Shown: positions 19,181 to 26,539 of the stretch, piece by piece | How positions within the stretch are numbered: the first letter of the stretch is position 1 | Layout of the letters: the number at the start of each line of letters is the position of its first letter | DNA from: Bog-473 sp052148295 | Lineage (GTDB): Bacteria; Actinomycetota; Acidimicrobiia; Acidimicrobiales; RAAP-2 | DNA: 64,000 nt | Direction: 5' to 3' | Assembly: GCA_052148295.1 (NCBI GenBank) | Contig: JBKQIP010000162.1 | Coordinates: forward strand, 15,501-79,500 | Notes under the pieces: generated by a model | What the model was told of the DNA's origin: nothing | The model's database searches: none | The model's input: the letters and a program-made list of their open reading frames with translations, nothing else | Program-made: the position numbers and the translations under genes

Positions 19181-19295
19181 CCAATGCAGGCTCGCACCGA
19201 GATTCGAGAGGAACGGCCCGAAACCCCGCCGCTCCGCTGGGCTGGTGCTCTGCGTCGAGCCGGCGTTCTGCCGCCCGCTGCCCCCTCGCTCGCCC

Positions 19296-19358
19296 CAGGC
19301 GTCAGGCGTCAGGCGTCAGGCGTCAGGCGTCAGGCGTCAGGCGTCAGGCGTCAGGCGT
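19296..19358. repeat. Nine-copy 7-bp tandem repeat containing the nfuA stop codon
   Basis: Nine uninterrupted copies of CAGGCGT (ACGCCTG on the coding strand of nfuA) run from 19296 to 19358. The nfuA stop TGA falls in the first ACGCCTGA unit, and the array then runs downstream of the gene. Because seven is not a multiple of three, unit changes do not alter NfuA but vary the 3' UTR. Confidence 0.95.
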
Positions 19359-20019
19359 AGAAGGGATTCTCCCCTTCGGCATGATCGGTGACGTCGATCA
19401 CCTTGGTCAGCTCGGGGATCTCCTCGAGCAGTGTCGTCTCGATCCCCTGTCGGAGCGTCATCTGCGACATGGCACAGCCCTGACAACCACCCGAGAGCCG
19501 CAGGTAAGCGAAGCCCTGAGGCTCGTCGAGCCCGATCAGGTCGGCCCGGCCCCCGTGACTGGCGATGGAGGGATTGACGGCTTGCTCGAGCACGGCGACG
19601 ACACGCTGCGCCAGCGGACCGGTGATGCCGGCGGCCAGGATCTCCGGCGGCACGCCCGGAGAGCGCTCCTCGATGGTGGGCATGTTGGGATTGACCAGCA
19701 CCAGACCCCCGCTGCCGTCCTCGGACCATTCGAGACGAGCGCCGCGCAACCGATCGACGCTGCCGGCGGGGACCACCACCTGGATGTCACCGTCGGCGTG
19801 CACGGCGTCGTCGTCCCCGGCGTCCGATGTGGCCTGGAAGTAGAGGTCGTAGACGAAGTTCCCTTCCTGCACGCCCCGCACCTCGAGCCAGAGGCCCAGG
19901 TTCGCCGGTTCGGGCTCCTTGTCCAACGCGTCCCGCACGATGCGGTGCGCCTCGGGGGTCAGCGACACGACGGGTGTCTCGGCGGTCTCGGGGCTCAGTT
20001 CTTCGGCAGTGGTGGCCAT
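19351..20019 (-). CDS. nfuA: NfuA-type iron-sulfur cluster carrier
   Basis: This 222-aa protein has two domains. Residues about 18-120 (TPEAHRIVRDALDKE to VLVNPN) form a degenerate A-type carrier domain lacking the usual Cys ligands. Residues about 135-215 are a NifU C-terminal domain with LSGGCQGCAMSQMTLRQGIE, whose CxxC pair bridges a [4Fe-4S] cluster at a dimer interface. The arrangement matches NfuA, which delivers clusters to apo-enzymes. The ATG has TAGACT seven nt upstream (leaderless). The stop codon lies in a 7-bp tandem repeat. It is divergent from the gene at 20118. Confidence 0.88.
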   Translation of the reverse strand: MATTAEELSPETAETPVVSLTPEAHRIVRDALDKEPEPANLGLWLEVRGVQEGNFVYDLYFQATSDAGDDDAVHADGDIQVVVPAGSVDRLRGARLEWSEDGSGGLVLVNPNMPTIEERSPGVPPEILAAGITGPLAQRVVAVLEQAVNPSIASHGGRADLIGLDEPQGFAYLRLSGGCQGCAMSQMTLRQGIETTLLEEIPELTKVIDVTDHAEGENPFYA

Positions 20020-20026
20020 GGGAGCC

Positions 20027-20032
20027 AGTCTA
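20027..20032 (-). promoter_or_regulatory. -10 element for leaderless nfuA
   Basis: TAGACT on the minus strand, then seven nt, then the nfuA ATG. No Shine-Dalgarno is present. Confidence 0.5.
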
Positions 20033-20104
20033 CGACGCCTGGCCGCGGCCGGCGACGCGTCGAAGTGGGAGGCGCCGGTGACGGGGTGCCCACAGCGGAC
20101 CTTG

Positions 20105-20110
20105 TATCGT
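20105..20110 (+). promoter_or_regulatory. -10 element for the gene at 20118
   Basis: TATCGT, then seven nt (CCTCCCC), then GTG. The upstream sequence lacks a Shine-Dalgarno, so a leaderless start is likely. This and the nfuA promoter face away from each other within 98 nt. Confidence 0.45.
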
Positions 20111-20117
20111 CCTCCCC

Positions 20118-20870
20118 GTGGCGCGCCCTCCCTCCGATTCCCGAGAATGGGTCAGCTTCGAGGACGAGGACGAGGAGCGCACCTGGGTCTTCGACGTCAC
20201 CTTTCTCACCAGCAACTGGAAATGCATCTTCGGACAGGGCTGCCAGGGCGTCTACACCGGACCAGCGGCCGAGCTCCAGCAGGGGTGCTGCAGCTACGGG
20301 GCTCATTTCGTCGACAAGAAGGACGCACGCCGGGTCGAGAAGGTCGCCCGCACCTTGAAACCCGAGGAATGGCAGTACCACGGCACCAAGAAGAAGGTGA
20401 CCCGGAGGAACGAAGACGGCGAGCTCATGACCCGACTGGTCGACGACGCCTGCATCTTCCTCAATCGTCCGGGCTTCGCCACCGGCGCCGGATGCGCCCT
20501 CCACGTGGCCGCGCTCAACCGTGGGGTGAACCCGCTCACCTTCAAACCCGAGGTCTGCTGGCAGCTCCCGCTCCGGCGGGAGGACGAGGTGGACGACGAC
20601 GGCCACGTGACCTCGACCATCCGCCAATGGGACCGCAAGCACTGGGGCGCCGGCGGTGCCGAATTCCACTGGTGGTGCACCGAGGCACCCGACGCCTTCG
20701 TCGGGACCAAGCCCGTCTACCGGGAGATGGAGGCCGAGCTCACCGAGATGGTCGGGGCCACCGTGTTCCGCCGCCTCCTGGCCTACCTGCGCCAGCGGGA
20801 CCGGCTGCGGTCCGAACGGGTGGCGCTCCCCCATCCGGCCGTGCGCACGCGGCGGTCATCTAGTCGTTGA
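20118..20870 (+). CDS. Conserved cysteine-rich protein of unknown function
   Basis: This 250-aa soluble protein has no signal peptide. Cysteines occur as KCIFGQGCQGVY (near 36-42), GCCSYGAHF (near 57), DACIFLNRP (near 114), GAGCALH, EVCWQLPL and HWWCTEAP. This scattered pattern is reminiscent of YkgJ/DUF3109-type zinc- or iron-chelating proteins, but I cannot assign it firmly. Conserved aromatic runs (WQYHG, FHWWC) suggest a structured core. It starts at a GTG behind a leaderless-type -10. Its 3' end overlaps the small convergent gene at 20860 by 11 nt. Being next to nfuA, an iron-sulfur link is possible but unproven. Confidence 0.65.
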   Translation: MARPPSDSREWVSFEDEDEERTWVFDVTFLTSNWKCIFGQGCQGVYTGPAAELQQGCCSYGAHFVDKKDARRVEKVARTLKPEEWQYHGTKKKVTRRNEDGELMTRLVDDACIFLNRPGFATGAGCALHVAALNRGVNPLTFKPEVCWQLPLRREDEVDDDGHVTSTIRQWDRKHWGAGGAEFHWWCTEAPDAFVGTKPVYREMEAELTEMVGATVFRRLLAYLRQRDRLRSERVALPHPAVRTRRSSSR

Positions 20871-21066
20871 GCGGGTCCTCGTCGGCGTAGGACGGGGTCG
20901 GCGTGGAGCCCAAGATGCGGTCGTACTTGTCCTCTTCGGCCAGACACCAGCTGGCGTGGACGTCGTCCGGCTCGGCACCGCATTCGGCGCAGCGTGCGGT
21001 GGACTCCGTTGCTGATCGCTTCAAGCTACGGGCCTCTTCAAAGCGCCGGTGGCGTCCCATTTTCAC
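20860..21066 (-). CDS. Small CxxC zinc-ribbon-like protein, unknown function
   Basis: This 68-aa protein has a basic N-terminus (KMGRHRRFEEARSLKRS), a CAECGAEPDDVHASWC segment (CxxC plus a third Cys) and an acidic tail. The Cys arrangement could bind one zinc ion. The GTG start at 21066 is well supported by AAGGAG five nt upstream. An ATG two codons later is the alternative. The gene overlaps the convergent gene at 20118 by 11 nt. No family was recognised. Confidence 0.6.
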   Translation of the reverse strand: MKMGRHRRFEEARSLKRSATESTARCAECGAEPDDVHASWCLAEEDKYDRILGSTPTPSYADEDPLND

Positions 21067-21308
21067 AAGAACTCCTTGTCAAAGCTGAGCGGCACGACCA
21101 GGTCCCACCCCCTGGCGTCGTCCCACCTTCCGGTGAGCGCCGCCGATCCAGTGTAGTGGCTACCAGGGAGGAGCCTGTCCCCAGGGACCTCACGGCCGGG
21201 CGCCCGGCACGGCAGCGAGGGCCGAACCCGGCGGGCCGCGGTCCTCGCTGCCTCGAACCCGACCCTTGCCCTCAGGGGGCCGGTTCCTATCGACTCAGCG
21301 ACTCCCAC
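21063..21308 (-). CDS. Doubtful small open frame upstream of the zinc-ribbon gene
   Basis: This is an 81-codon frame ending in GTGA overlap with the start of the gene at 21066. The last 25 codons (GRWDDARGWDLVVPLSF) have GC-rich third positions and look protein-like. The N-terminal half does not, and contains a TACACT-like -10 (within GCCACTACACTGG) that could instead serve the downstream gene. I would treat 21067-21337 as mostly intergenic with this low-confidence call. Confidence 0.22.
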   Translation of the reverse strand: MGVAESIGTGPLRARVGFEAARTAARRVRPSLPCRAPGREVPGDRLLPGSHYTGSAALTGRWDDARGWDLVVPLSFDKEFL

Positions 21309-21324
21309 CGATCGGATCAGCCTC

Positions 21325-21330
21325 TACGCT
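21325..21330 (+). promoter_or_regulatory. -10 element for the gene at 21338
   Basis: TACGCT, then seven nt, then GTG, with no Shine-Dalgarno. The same hexamer precedes menH and menE. Confidence 0.5.
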
Positions 21331-21337
21331 GGCCGGT

Positions 21338-21640
21338 GTGTTCGACCCCCAGGAGATGGTGGCCCGATTCCGGGAGCGGGCCGAGGCGGTGCGGGCCCGC
21401 GGCATGCCACCCATAGAGGGTCCCGAGCGCCAGCGCTACCGTGAACAGGCGCAACGGGACTTCACCGACTACGCCATGATCGGCGACGCCGAAGCCGAAC
21501 TGGTCGACGGGATCCTCACCTTGCGCATAGACCTGCGACCCAAGCAGGCACCCGCAGGGCCGGCGGAGTCGGCGCCGTCTGAATCGGTGCAGTCTGAGCC
21601 GGGGCAGTCCGAGTCGGTGCAGTCTCTCGAGTCCGGTTAA
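21338..21640 (+). CDS. Small conserved hypothetical protein
   Basis: This 100-aa protein opens VFDPQEMVARFRERAEAVR, continues RGMPPIEGPERQRYREQAQ and DFTDYAMIGDAEAELVDG, and then a strand LTLRIDLRP. The charged helical start and compact core look like a genuine conserved family, but I cannot name a function. The tail (about residues 72-100) is a Ser/Glu/Gln-rich repeat (SVQSEPGQSESVQS) encoded by a degenerate 15-bp repeat ending at the stop. The GTG at 21338 was chosen over the longer frame because of the TACGCT element seven nt upstream. The stop TAA shares a TTAA palindrome with the stop of the convergent gene. Confidence 0.6.
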   Translation: MFDPQEMVARFRERAEAVRARGMPPIEGPERQRYREQAQRDFTDYAMIGDAEAELVDGILTLRIDLRPKQAPAGPAESAPSESVQSEPGQSESVQSLESG

Positions 21641-22203
21641 CCGCCGTAATGCATCCGGGTGTCCTCCATACGGAGGACGTCGACCGGCTCACCCCCCACC
21701 TCCATCACTTCGCCGATGAACAGGACGTGACTGCCCAGGTCCTGGCGTGAGATCACCGAGGCGACCACGTAACCCGTCGCCGCCTTGAGGATGGGGAGTC
21801 GGTCCCCTCCCGCCGTGCCGACCGCTTGCCCGGACATGGTGATCGGCTCGCCCTCGCGGTCTCGCTCGACCGCGGTGACGGGCTTGACGAACCGTCGCAC
21901 CACATCCTTGCTCCCGCGGGACAACAGGGAGAGGGAGAAGGCCTCGGTGCGGGTGACCAGATCGGCGGTGACCGACCCTGCCTCGATGGCGGCGGCCACC
22001 AACTTGGGCTCGATGCACACCTGGACGACCAGGTTGGCCGTCATGAGGTTCACCGCCTCCTGGTACCGGCTGCCGACGAGGTAGAGGCCGGTAGGCAGGG
22101 CCCAGAGCACCCGGCGGCGGTGTCGGTCCAGTTCGTCGTGTTCGTCGCTCCGGTTCGTCGCTGCGCTCACGTCGCTCCCCTCGTGGTCGTCCCCATCCGT
22201 CAT
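21637..22203 (-). CDS. Flavin reductase-like domain protein
   Basis: This 188-aa protein has the split-barrel FMN-binding fold. Its features are ALPTGLYLVGSRYQEAVNLMTANLV (the conserved GxxxVT..TANxxxQ region), EAFSLSLLSR and the C-terminal GSHVLFIGEVMEVG (HxxFxGEV). These fit the flavin-reductase domain family that reduces FMN with NAD(P)H. The strongly acidic N-terminus (residues 1-25) may be disordered. The ATG at 22203 overlaps the upstream lipoprotein stop as ATGA, so they form an operon with tyrS. The partner oxygenase is not evident. Confidence 0.75.
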   Translation of the reverse strand: MTDGDDHEGSDVSAATNRSDEHDELDRHRRRVLWALPTGLYLVGSRYQEAVNLMTANLVVQVCIEPKLVAAAIEAGSVTADLVTRTEAFSLSLLSRGSKDVVRRFVKPVTAVERDREGEPITMSGQAVGTAGGDRLPILKAATGYVVASVISRQDLGSHVLFIGEVMEVGGEPVDVLRMEDTRMHYGG

Positions 22204-22745
22204 CCGAAGACGCCGCCGGGCGTGTTGTCCGTCGTCGTGGTCGTCGACACCACCCCGCCGTCGATGGACTGGATGCGGATCAGCGCCCGCTGGTAGAGCG
22301 CATGCGCCTTGGCGGCATCCCGCATCGCTTCGGCCAGGAGCTTGGGATTGGTGGCCCCGGCCCGATAACACTCCGTCCCCGCCGTGCCCTCCAATCCGTA
22401 GGCCGTCGCCAGCCAGTCGGTCACCTCCGGGTCGGGGGACGGCAGCTCGTCATTGGCCATTTCGGCGTCGTCCTCCAGCGTCCCGCAGGCGGCATGGACC
22501 GCGCCGGTGCCGTTGGGCACGTCCAGCGCAATGCGCTGGTTGTCGGCGTTGAGGGTCCCGATATCCGCTCCCAGTGTGGTCCCCCGCACCCAGACCGACA
22601 TGCGGTGCGACGGCGAGCCCATCTGATCCTCGCCGGCACACGACGTCACGCCCAGAGCCACCAGCACGAGGAGCGCGGCAACCCGGAGGAGTCGGCCCAC
22701 CCTCATGCCGCCGGAAGGCCCGACCCTCATATCATCTGCCCTCAT
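22200..22745 (-). CDS. Putative lipoprotein of unknown function
   Basis: The 181-aa product has an N-terminal basic segment, a hydrophobic stretch LLRVAALLVLVALGV and a lipobox LGVTSC, so it should be lipidated at Cys near residue 36 and anchored outside the membrane. The mature part has Cys pairs (HAACGTLEDD and GTECYRAGA) and ends in a Thr/Gly-rich tail. No family was recognised. The start overlaps the tyrS stop as ATGA. Later Met codons (MRVGPSGG, MRVGRLL) are possible and would give a more typical signal peptide. LspA, which processes such proteins, is encoded at 45993. Confidence 0.6.
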   Translation of the reverse strand: MRADDMRVGPSGGMRVGRLLRVAALLVLVALGVTSCAGEDQMGSPSHRMSVWVRGTTLGADIGTLNADNQRIALDVPNGTGAVHAACGTLEDDAEMANDELPSPDPEVTDWLATAYGLEGTAGTECYRAGATNPKLLAEAMRDAAKAHALYQRALIRIQSIDGGVVSTTTTTDNTPGGVFG

Positions 22746-24007
22746 GTCATCTGAAGGACGTGCACCTGCCGCGGGCCTCGGCGCAACACGACGTAGCGGT
22801 CGTGCAGGAGGTCGCTGGCCCCGAGCAGGCGCGCCGGGTCACCCTGGCGAGCGTTGTTGACGTACGCGCCACCCTGCTCGATGGTGCGGCGGGCGTCCGA
22901 CCGGGACGTGGCCAGCCCCGAACGCACGAGTGCCTCGACCAGGGGCACACCCCCGGCAACCTCGGCGCGGGAGATCGGGCTGCTCGGAACGTCCTCGGTG
23001 ACGGCCCGCAGCATCTCCTCGGTCAGCGAGGCGATCTCCTCGTTGAAGAGGGCGGCGGCGGCGTCCTCGGCCTTGGTCACCTCGGCCTTCCCGTGCACCA
23101 GGCCGACCACGGCCCGGGCCAGGGCGCGTTGGGCGGCCCGGTGCTCGGGGTGTTCGGCCGTCTCGGCATCGAGTGCCTCGATCTCGCCGTGGGGCAGGAA
23201 GCTGAAGTAGCGGAGGTAGGTCCCGACCACGGCATCGGCGGAATTGAAGAGGAACTGGTACAGGGCGTAGGGGCTGGTGCGGGCCGGGTCGAGCCAGAGC
23301 GTCCCGCTCTCGGTCTTGCCGAACTTGCTCCCGTCGGCCTTGAGGACCAACGGCGTGGTCAGGCCCCAGACCTCGTCCTGGCACACCTTGCGGATGAGCT
23401 CGATCCCCATGGTGATGTTGCCCCACTGGTCGCTCCCACCGATCTGCAGGTCGCAGCCGTGGTCCACGTGCAGGCGGAGGAAGTCGTAGGCCTGCAGCAG
23501 CATGTAGCTGAACTCGGTGTAGGAGATGCCCTGGTCCGGGCGCTCGAATCGCGAGCGCACCGAGTCCTTGGCCACCATCTGGTTCACGGTGAAGTGCTTG
23601 CCCACGTCGCGCAGGAATTCGATGGTGGTGATGGTGCCGAGCCAGGCGCTGTTGTCGAGGAGGAGGGCGTCGGTGAGGTCGAGGAACTGGCCCAGCTGGG
23701 GCCGGATGCCCTCGAGGTACGTGTCGAGGACCTCCCGGGTCAGCATGGCCCGCTCGTCCACCTTGCCCCCCGGGTCCCCGATCAGCCCGGTCCCCCCTCC
23801 GGCCAGGGCGATGGGCCGGTGACCGGCCTGCTGGAAGCGGCGGAGGGTGCACAGCTGGAGCAGGCTGCCCAGGTGCAGGCTGTCGGCGGTCGGGTCGAAG
23901 CCGATGTAGACGGTGAGGCCCCCGGTGTCGAGCCGGGGCAGGAGGGCAGGGTCGGTCACCTGGTGGATCAGGCCGCGAAAAGCGAGGTCCTCCGAGAGGG
24001 TGGGCAT
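22742..24007 (-). CDS. tyrS: Tyrosyl-tRNA synthetase
   Basis: This 421-aa class Ic synthetase charges tRNA-Tyr. YIGFDPTADSLHLGSLLQL contains the HIGH signature (here HLGS), GGSDQWGNITMGIELIRK is the tyrosine pocket, and KADGSKFGKTESG is the KMSKS equivalent (KFGKT). A C-terminal S4 RNA-binding domain (from about 355, VPLVEALVRSGLATSRSDARRTIEQGGAYVNN) is present. The ATG at 24007 begins MPTLSEDLAFRGL, the usual opening. AAGGTTGGA upstream is a plausible ribosome site. It is divergent from the carotenoid oxygenase gene with only 38 nt between starts. Confidence 0.97.
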   Translation of the reverse strand: MPTLSEDLAFRGLIHQVTDPALLPRLDTGGLTVYIGFDPTADSLHLGSLLQLCTLRRFQQAGHRPIALAGGGTGLIGDPGGKVDERAMLTREVLDTYLEGIRPQLGQFLDLTDALLLDNSAWLGTITTIEFLRDVGKHFTVNQMVAKDSVRSRFERPDQGISYTEFSYMLLQAYDFLRLHVDHGCDLQIGGSDQWGNITMGIELIRKVCQDEVWGLTTPLVLKADGSKFGKTESGTLWLDPARTSPYALYQFLFNSADAVVGTYLRYFSFLPHGEIEALDAETAEHPEHRAAQRALARAVVGLVHGKAEVTKAEDAAAALFNEEIASLTEEMLRAVTEDVPSSPISRAEVAGGVPLVEALVRSGLATSRSDARRTIEQGGAYVNNARQGDPARLLGASDLLHDRYVVLRRGPRQVHVLQMT

Positions 24008-24030
24008 GTTCCAACCTTGCCATACGGCAC

Positions 24031-24036
24031 TAGCCT
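24031..24036 (+). promoter_or_regulatory. -10 element for the carotenoid oxygenase gene
   Basis: TAGCCT lies nine nt before the ATG at 24046, inside the 38-nt divergent gap shared with tyrS. A leaderless or near-leaderless start is likely. Confidence 0.4.
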
Positions 24037-24045
24037 GAAAACCCC

Positions 24046-25302
24046 ATGGACCCACCGTTGCCGATCGACGGTGTCCTGCCGCCCGACCTGCAGGGGACGC
24101 TGGTGCGGGTGGGCCCGGGCGACCAGTCCGCGGGCGCGTTGCACGCCATCGAGCTGCGCGACGGGACGGCGGTGTCGCTACGGTCCCACTCCTCGGAGGC
24201 GGATGCCAACGTCTTCTGGCACGCCGGCTCGATCCTGGCCCTGGCCGAGACCGGCCTCCCCCAACAGTTCTCCCGCACGCTCGAGCCCGAGGAGTTCGGC
24301 GGTGGCCTCACCCGGCCGATCGCCTCCCACGTCCACCGGGACCCGGTGGACGGGTCCCGCGTGCTGTTCGGCGTCGAACCCGCCACGGAGGCCTCCGCTC
24401 CCGTCCTGCACATCGGGGACTGGGATGCCGGAGGGGCGCTGACCCGGTATCGAGGCATCACCCTGGAACGGGCCACCTGGCAGCACGACATCGGGGTCAC
24501 GCCCGGCCACGCGGTGTTCCTGGAGTCCCCGACCGAGTTCGGTCAGGACCTCTCCGACGCGGGCGCCCCGATCCCCTATCGCTGGACACCCGGTGCCGAG
24601 GGGTGGATCGGCGTGGTCGACCGCGCCGCTGAGGGCAGCGACGTGCGCTGGATCCGCCACGACCCCTGTCTCGTCACACACGTGCTGCACGCCCACGACG
24701 AGGACAGCGGCGCCGTCGTGCTCTACGTCGTCCGCTACGAGGTGCCCGAACGCGGACAGCCGATCGACCTCGACGGCCCGGTGGTCGGCGCCGACGGCAT
24801 CGGGATGAGCCGGATCGGCCGCGGGCTCGGTGTCCTGGAGCGTTGGCGGATTCAGGGCGCATCCTGCGAACGCGATCAGGTGGACGACCGGTACGTGGAG
24901 TACCCCCGATCAGACCCGCTGTGCGAGGGTCGTCCGTTCCGCCACGGCTACAGCGTGGAGGTGGCCCCCGGTGTGGGAGGTGGTCCGGGGGACGGAGCCG
25001 ACGTCGACCAGCTCGGGCTGTTGAAGATCGACACGGCCCGGGATCAGGTGCGCGAGTGGCGCCCGGGCGAGTATCGAGTGGCCGGCGAGCCCCTGTTCGT
25101 CCGGGCCGCCGACGGTGAGGCCGACGACGAGGGGTGGCTGCTGACCATCGTCCACGACGCGGCCCAGGGTGCGAGCGATCTCTACGTCCTCGACGCCTCG
25201 TCCTTCGGACCCGGGCGCGCTCCTCAGGCCGTGGTGCACCTCCCCGCGTCCCTGCCCTTCCGCAGTCACGGGACGTGGGTCGGGGCGGACCGGTACCGCT
25301 GA
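24046..25302 (+). CDS. Carotenoid oxygenase (carotenoid cleavage dioxygenase) family protein
   Basis: This 418-aa protein has the RPE65/CCD beta-propeller pattern. The four iron-binding His are visible: in ASHVHRDP (near 97), in TWQHDIGVTPGHAVF (near 146), in VTHVLHAHDE (near 212) and near the C-terminus in FRSHGTWV (near 410). The N-terminal LPPDLQGTLVRVGPG is the family opening. These enzymes cleave conjugated double bonds of carotenoids or related stilbenes. At 418 aa it is somewhat shorter than typical (about 460-500). No carotenoid biosynthesis gene is nearby, so the substrate is unknown. Confidence 0.88.
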   Translation: MDPPLPIDGVLPPDLQGTLVRVGPGDQSAGALHAIELRDGTAVSLRSHSSEADANVFWHAGSILALAETGLPQQFSRTLEPEEFGGGLTRPIASHVHRDPVDGSRVLFGVEPATEASAPVLHIGDWDAGGALTRYRGITLERATWQHDIGVTPGHAVFLESPTEFGQDLSDAGAPIPYRWTPGAEGWIGVVDRAAEGSDVRWIRHDPCLVTHVLHAHDEDSGAVVLYVVRYEVPERGQPIDLDGPVVGADGIGMSRIGRGLGVLERWRIQGASCERDQVDDRYVEYPRSDPLCEGRPFRHGYSVEVAPGVGGGPGDGADVDQLGLLKIDTARDQVREWRPGEYRVAGEPLFVRAADGEADDEGWLLTIVHDAAQGASDLYVLDASSFGPGRAPQAVVHLPASLPFRSHGTWVGADRYR

Positions 25303-25390
25303 GCCGCTTCCGCTGGGGCCGCCTCGACGGCCCCGAGGCCTGCCGTTGCCTCCCCGACCGCTCGTCACACCCCTTCTTCATACTGGCGCC

Positions 25391-26539
25391 ATGGTCAGCA
25401 CCACCCGCCACGACGGACCCCGCCCCGACACCGTGTCGAGACGGACCGAATCCCTCATCGCCAGCGTGTCCCAGCATCACAAGGCCGTGTCGGCCCATCA
25501 GCGACGCCTCCTGGCCGCGGTGGCCGAGCTCGACCGGCGCAAGGCCTGGCGCATCGACGGCGCCACCTCCATGGTGGCCTGGTTGGTCCAGCGCTGCGCC
25601 GTCACGGCCACCACGGCCAGGGAATGGGTGACGGCGGCCGAGAAACTCGTGGAATTGCCCAAGATCTCCGACGCGCTGGCTCAGGGCAAGCTCTCCTTCG
25701 ACCAGGTCAAACCCCTGGTGGAGGTGGCCAAGCCCGAGACCGACGCCAAGCTGGCCGAGCAAGCCACCCACTGGTCGGCCAAGCAGGTCCGCGAGCTCGC
25801 CGTGGCCGACCGGCGCCAGTCCGACGACCAGGCGGCCGGGGCCTATCATCGGCGCTTCCTGCGCTTCAACGACCGTCGGCGCACCTTCTCGGGCTTCCTG
25901 CCCGACGACCAGTACGCCATGGTCAAGGGTTCGCTGACGACCGCGGCCAGCCGCCACGTGGGCGACGGCACGCCGTTCGAGCACCGCATGTCCGATGCAC
26001 TGGTGGAGATGTGCCAACCGGTTGCGTCCGACGACGGGACGCGGGCACGCGTCCGGCCCACGGTGGTGGTCCACGCCGACCTGACCTATCTGGCCGGCGA
26101 CATCGGGGAGGCCGAGCTCGACGTGCTGGGGCCGCTGGCCCCCGAGGTGGCCCGGCGACTGGCCTGTGACGCCAAGATCATCGTGTCCGCCGACGACGCC
26201 GAGGGCCACAGCATCCAACAGGGCGGCGCTCGGCGCGATCCCACCTCGGCCCAGCGCCTGGAGATACGACGGCGGGACAAGGGATGCCGCTTCCCCGGCT
26301 GCACCTTCACCGACTTCACCGACGTGCACCACGTGGTGCATTGGACGCGCGGGGGCCCGACCGACATTCCAAATCTGGTGACCTTGTGCGACCAGCACCA
26401 CCGTGCCGTCCACGAGCTCGGCTGGAGGATGTCGGGCGACGCCAACGTCCTCCTGTCCTTTCGCAGCCCGACCGGACGTGTGATCACGTCCACGCCGTCC
26501 CCGACCTTCAAGCCAACGCGAGCCGGACCGCCCGGTTGA
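25391..26539 (+). CDS. DUF222 / HNH endonuclease domain protein (13E12-repeat-like)
   Basis: The 382-aa protein has the helical DUF222 region (about 20-270, with GATSMVAWLVQRCAVTATTAREWV) and a C-terminal HNH nuclease domain. RRRDKGCRFPGCTF supplies the Cys pair, and DVHHVVHWTRGGPTDIPNLVTLCDQHHRAVHE the HH, N and H motif residues. Such proteins are multi-copy in actinobacteria (the M. tuberculosis 13E12 family) and their cellular role is unclear. The start ATG follows CATACTGGCGCC, a -10-like element. The 3' end overlaps menD by 32 nt convergently. No mobile-element ends were seen. Confidence 0.85.
   Translation: MVSTTRHDGPRPDTVSRRTESLIASVSQHHKAVSAHQRRLLAAVAELDRRKAWRIDGATSMVAWLVQRCAVTATTAREWVTAAEKLVELPKISDALAQGKLSFDQVKPLVEVAKPETDAKLAEQATHWSAKQVRELAVADRRQSDDQAAGAYHRRFLRFNDRRRTFSGFLPDDQYAMVKGSLTTAASRHVGDGTPFEHRMSDALVEMCQPVASDDGTRARVRPTVVVHADLTYLAGDIGEAELDVLGPLAPEVARRLACDAKIIVSADDAEGHSIQQGGARRDPTSAQRLEIRRRDKGCRFPGCTFTDFTDVHHVVHWTRGGPTDIPNLVTLCDQHHRAVHELGWRMSGDANVLLSFRSPTGRVITSTPSPTFKPTRAGPPG

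Noticed and set aside
19296..19358. Possible CRISPR array because of regular repeats.
   Set aside because: The units are 7 bp, contiguous and without spacers. No cas gene is present.
25391..26539. HNH protein considered as part of a mobile intron or restriction system.
   Set aside because: The DUF222 fusion is a common actinobacterial paralogue family. No inverted repeats, methyltransferase or intron-like structure flank it.
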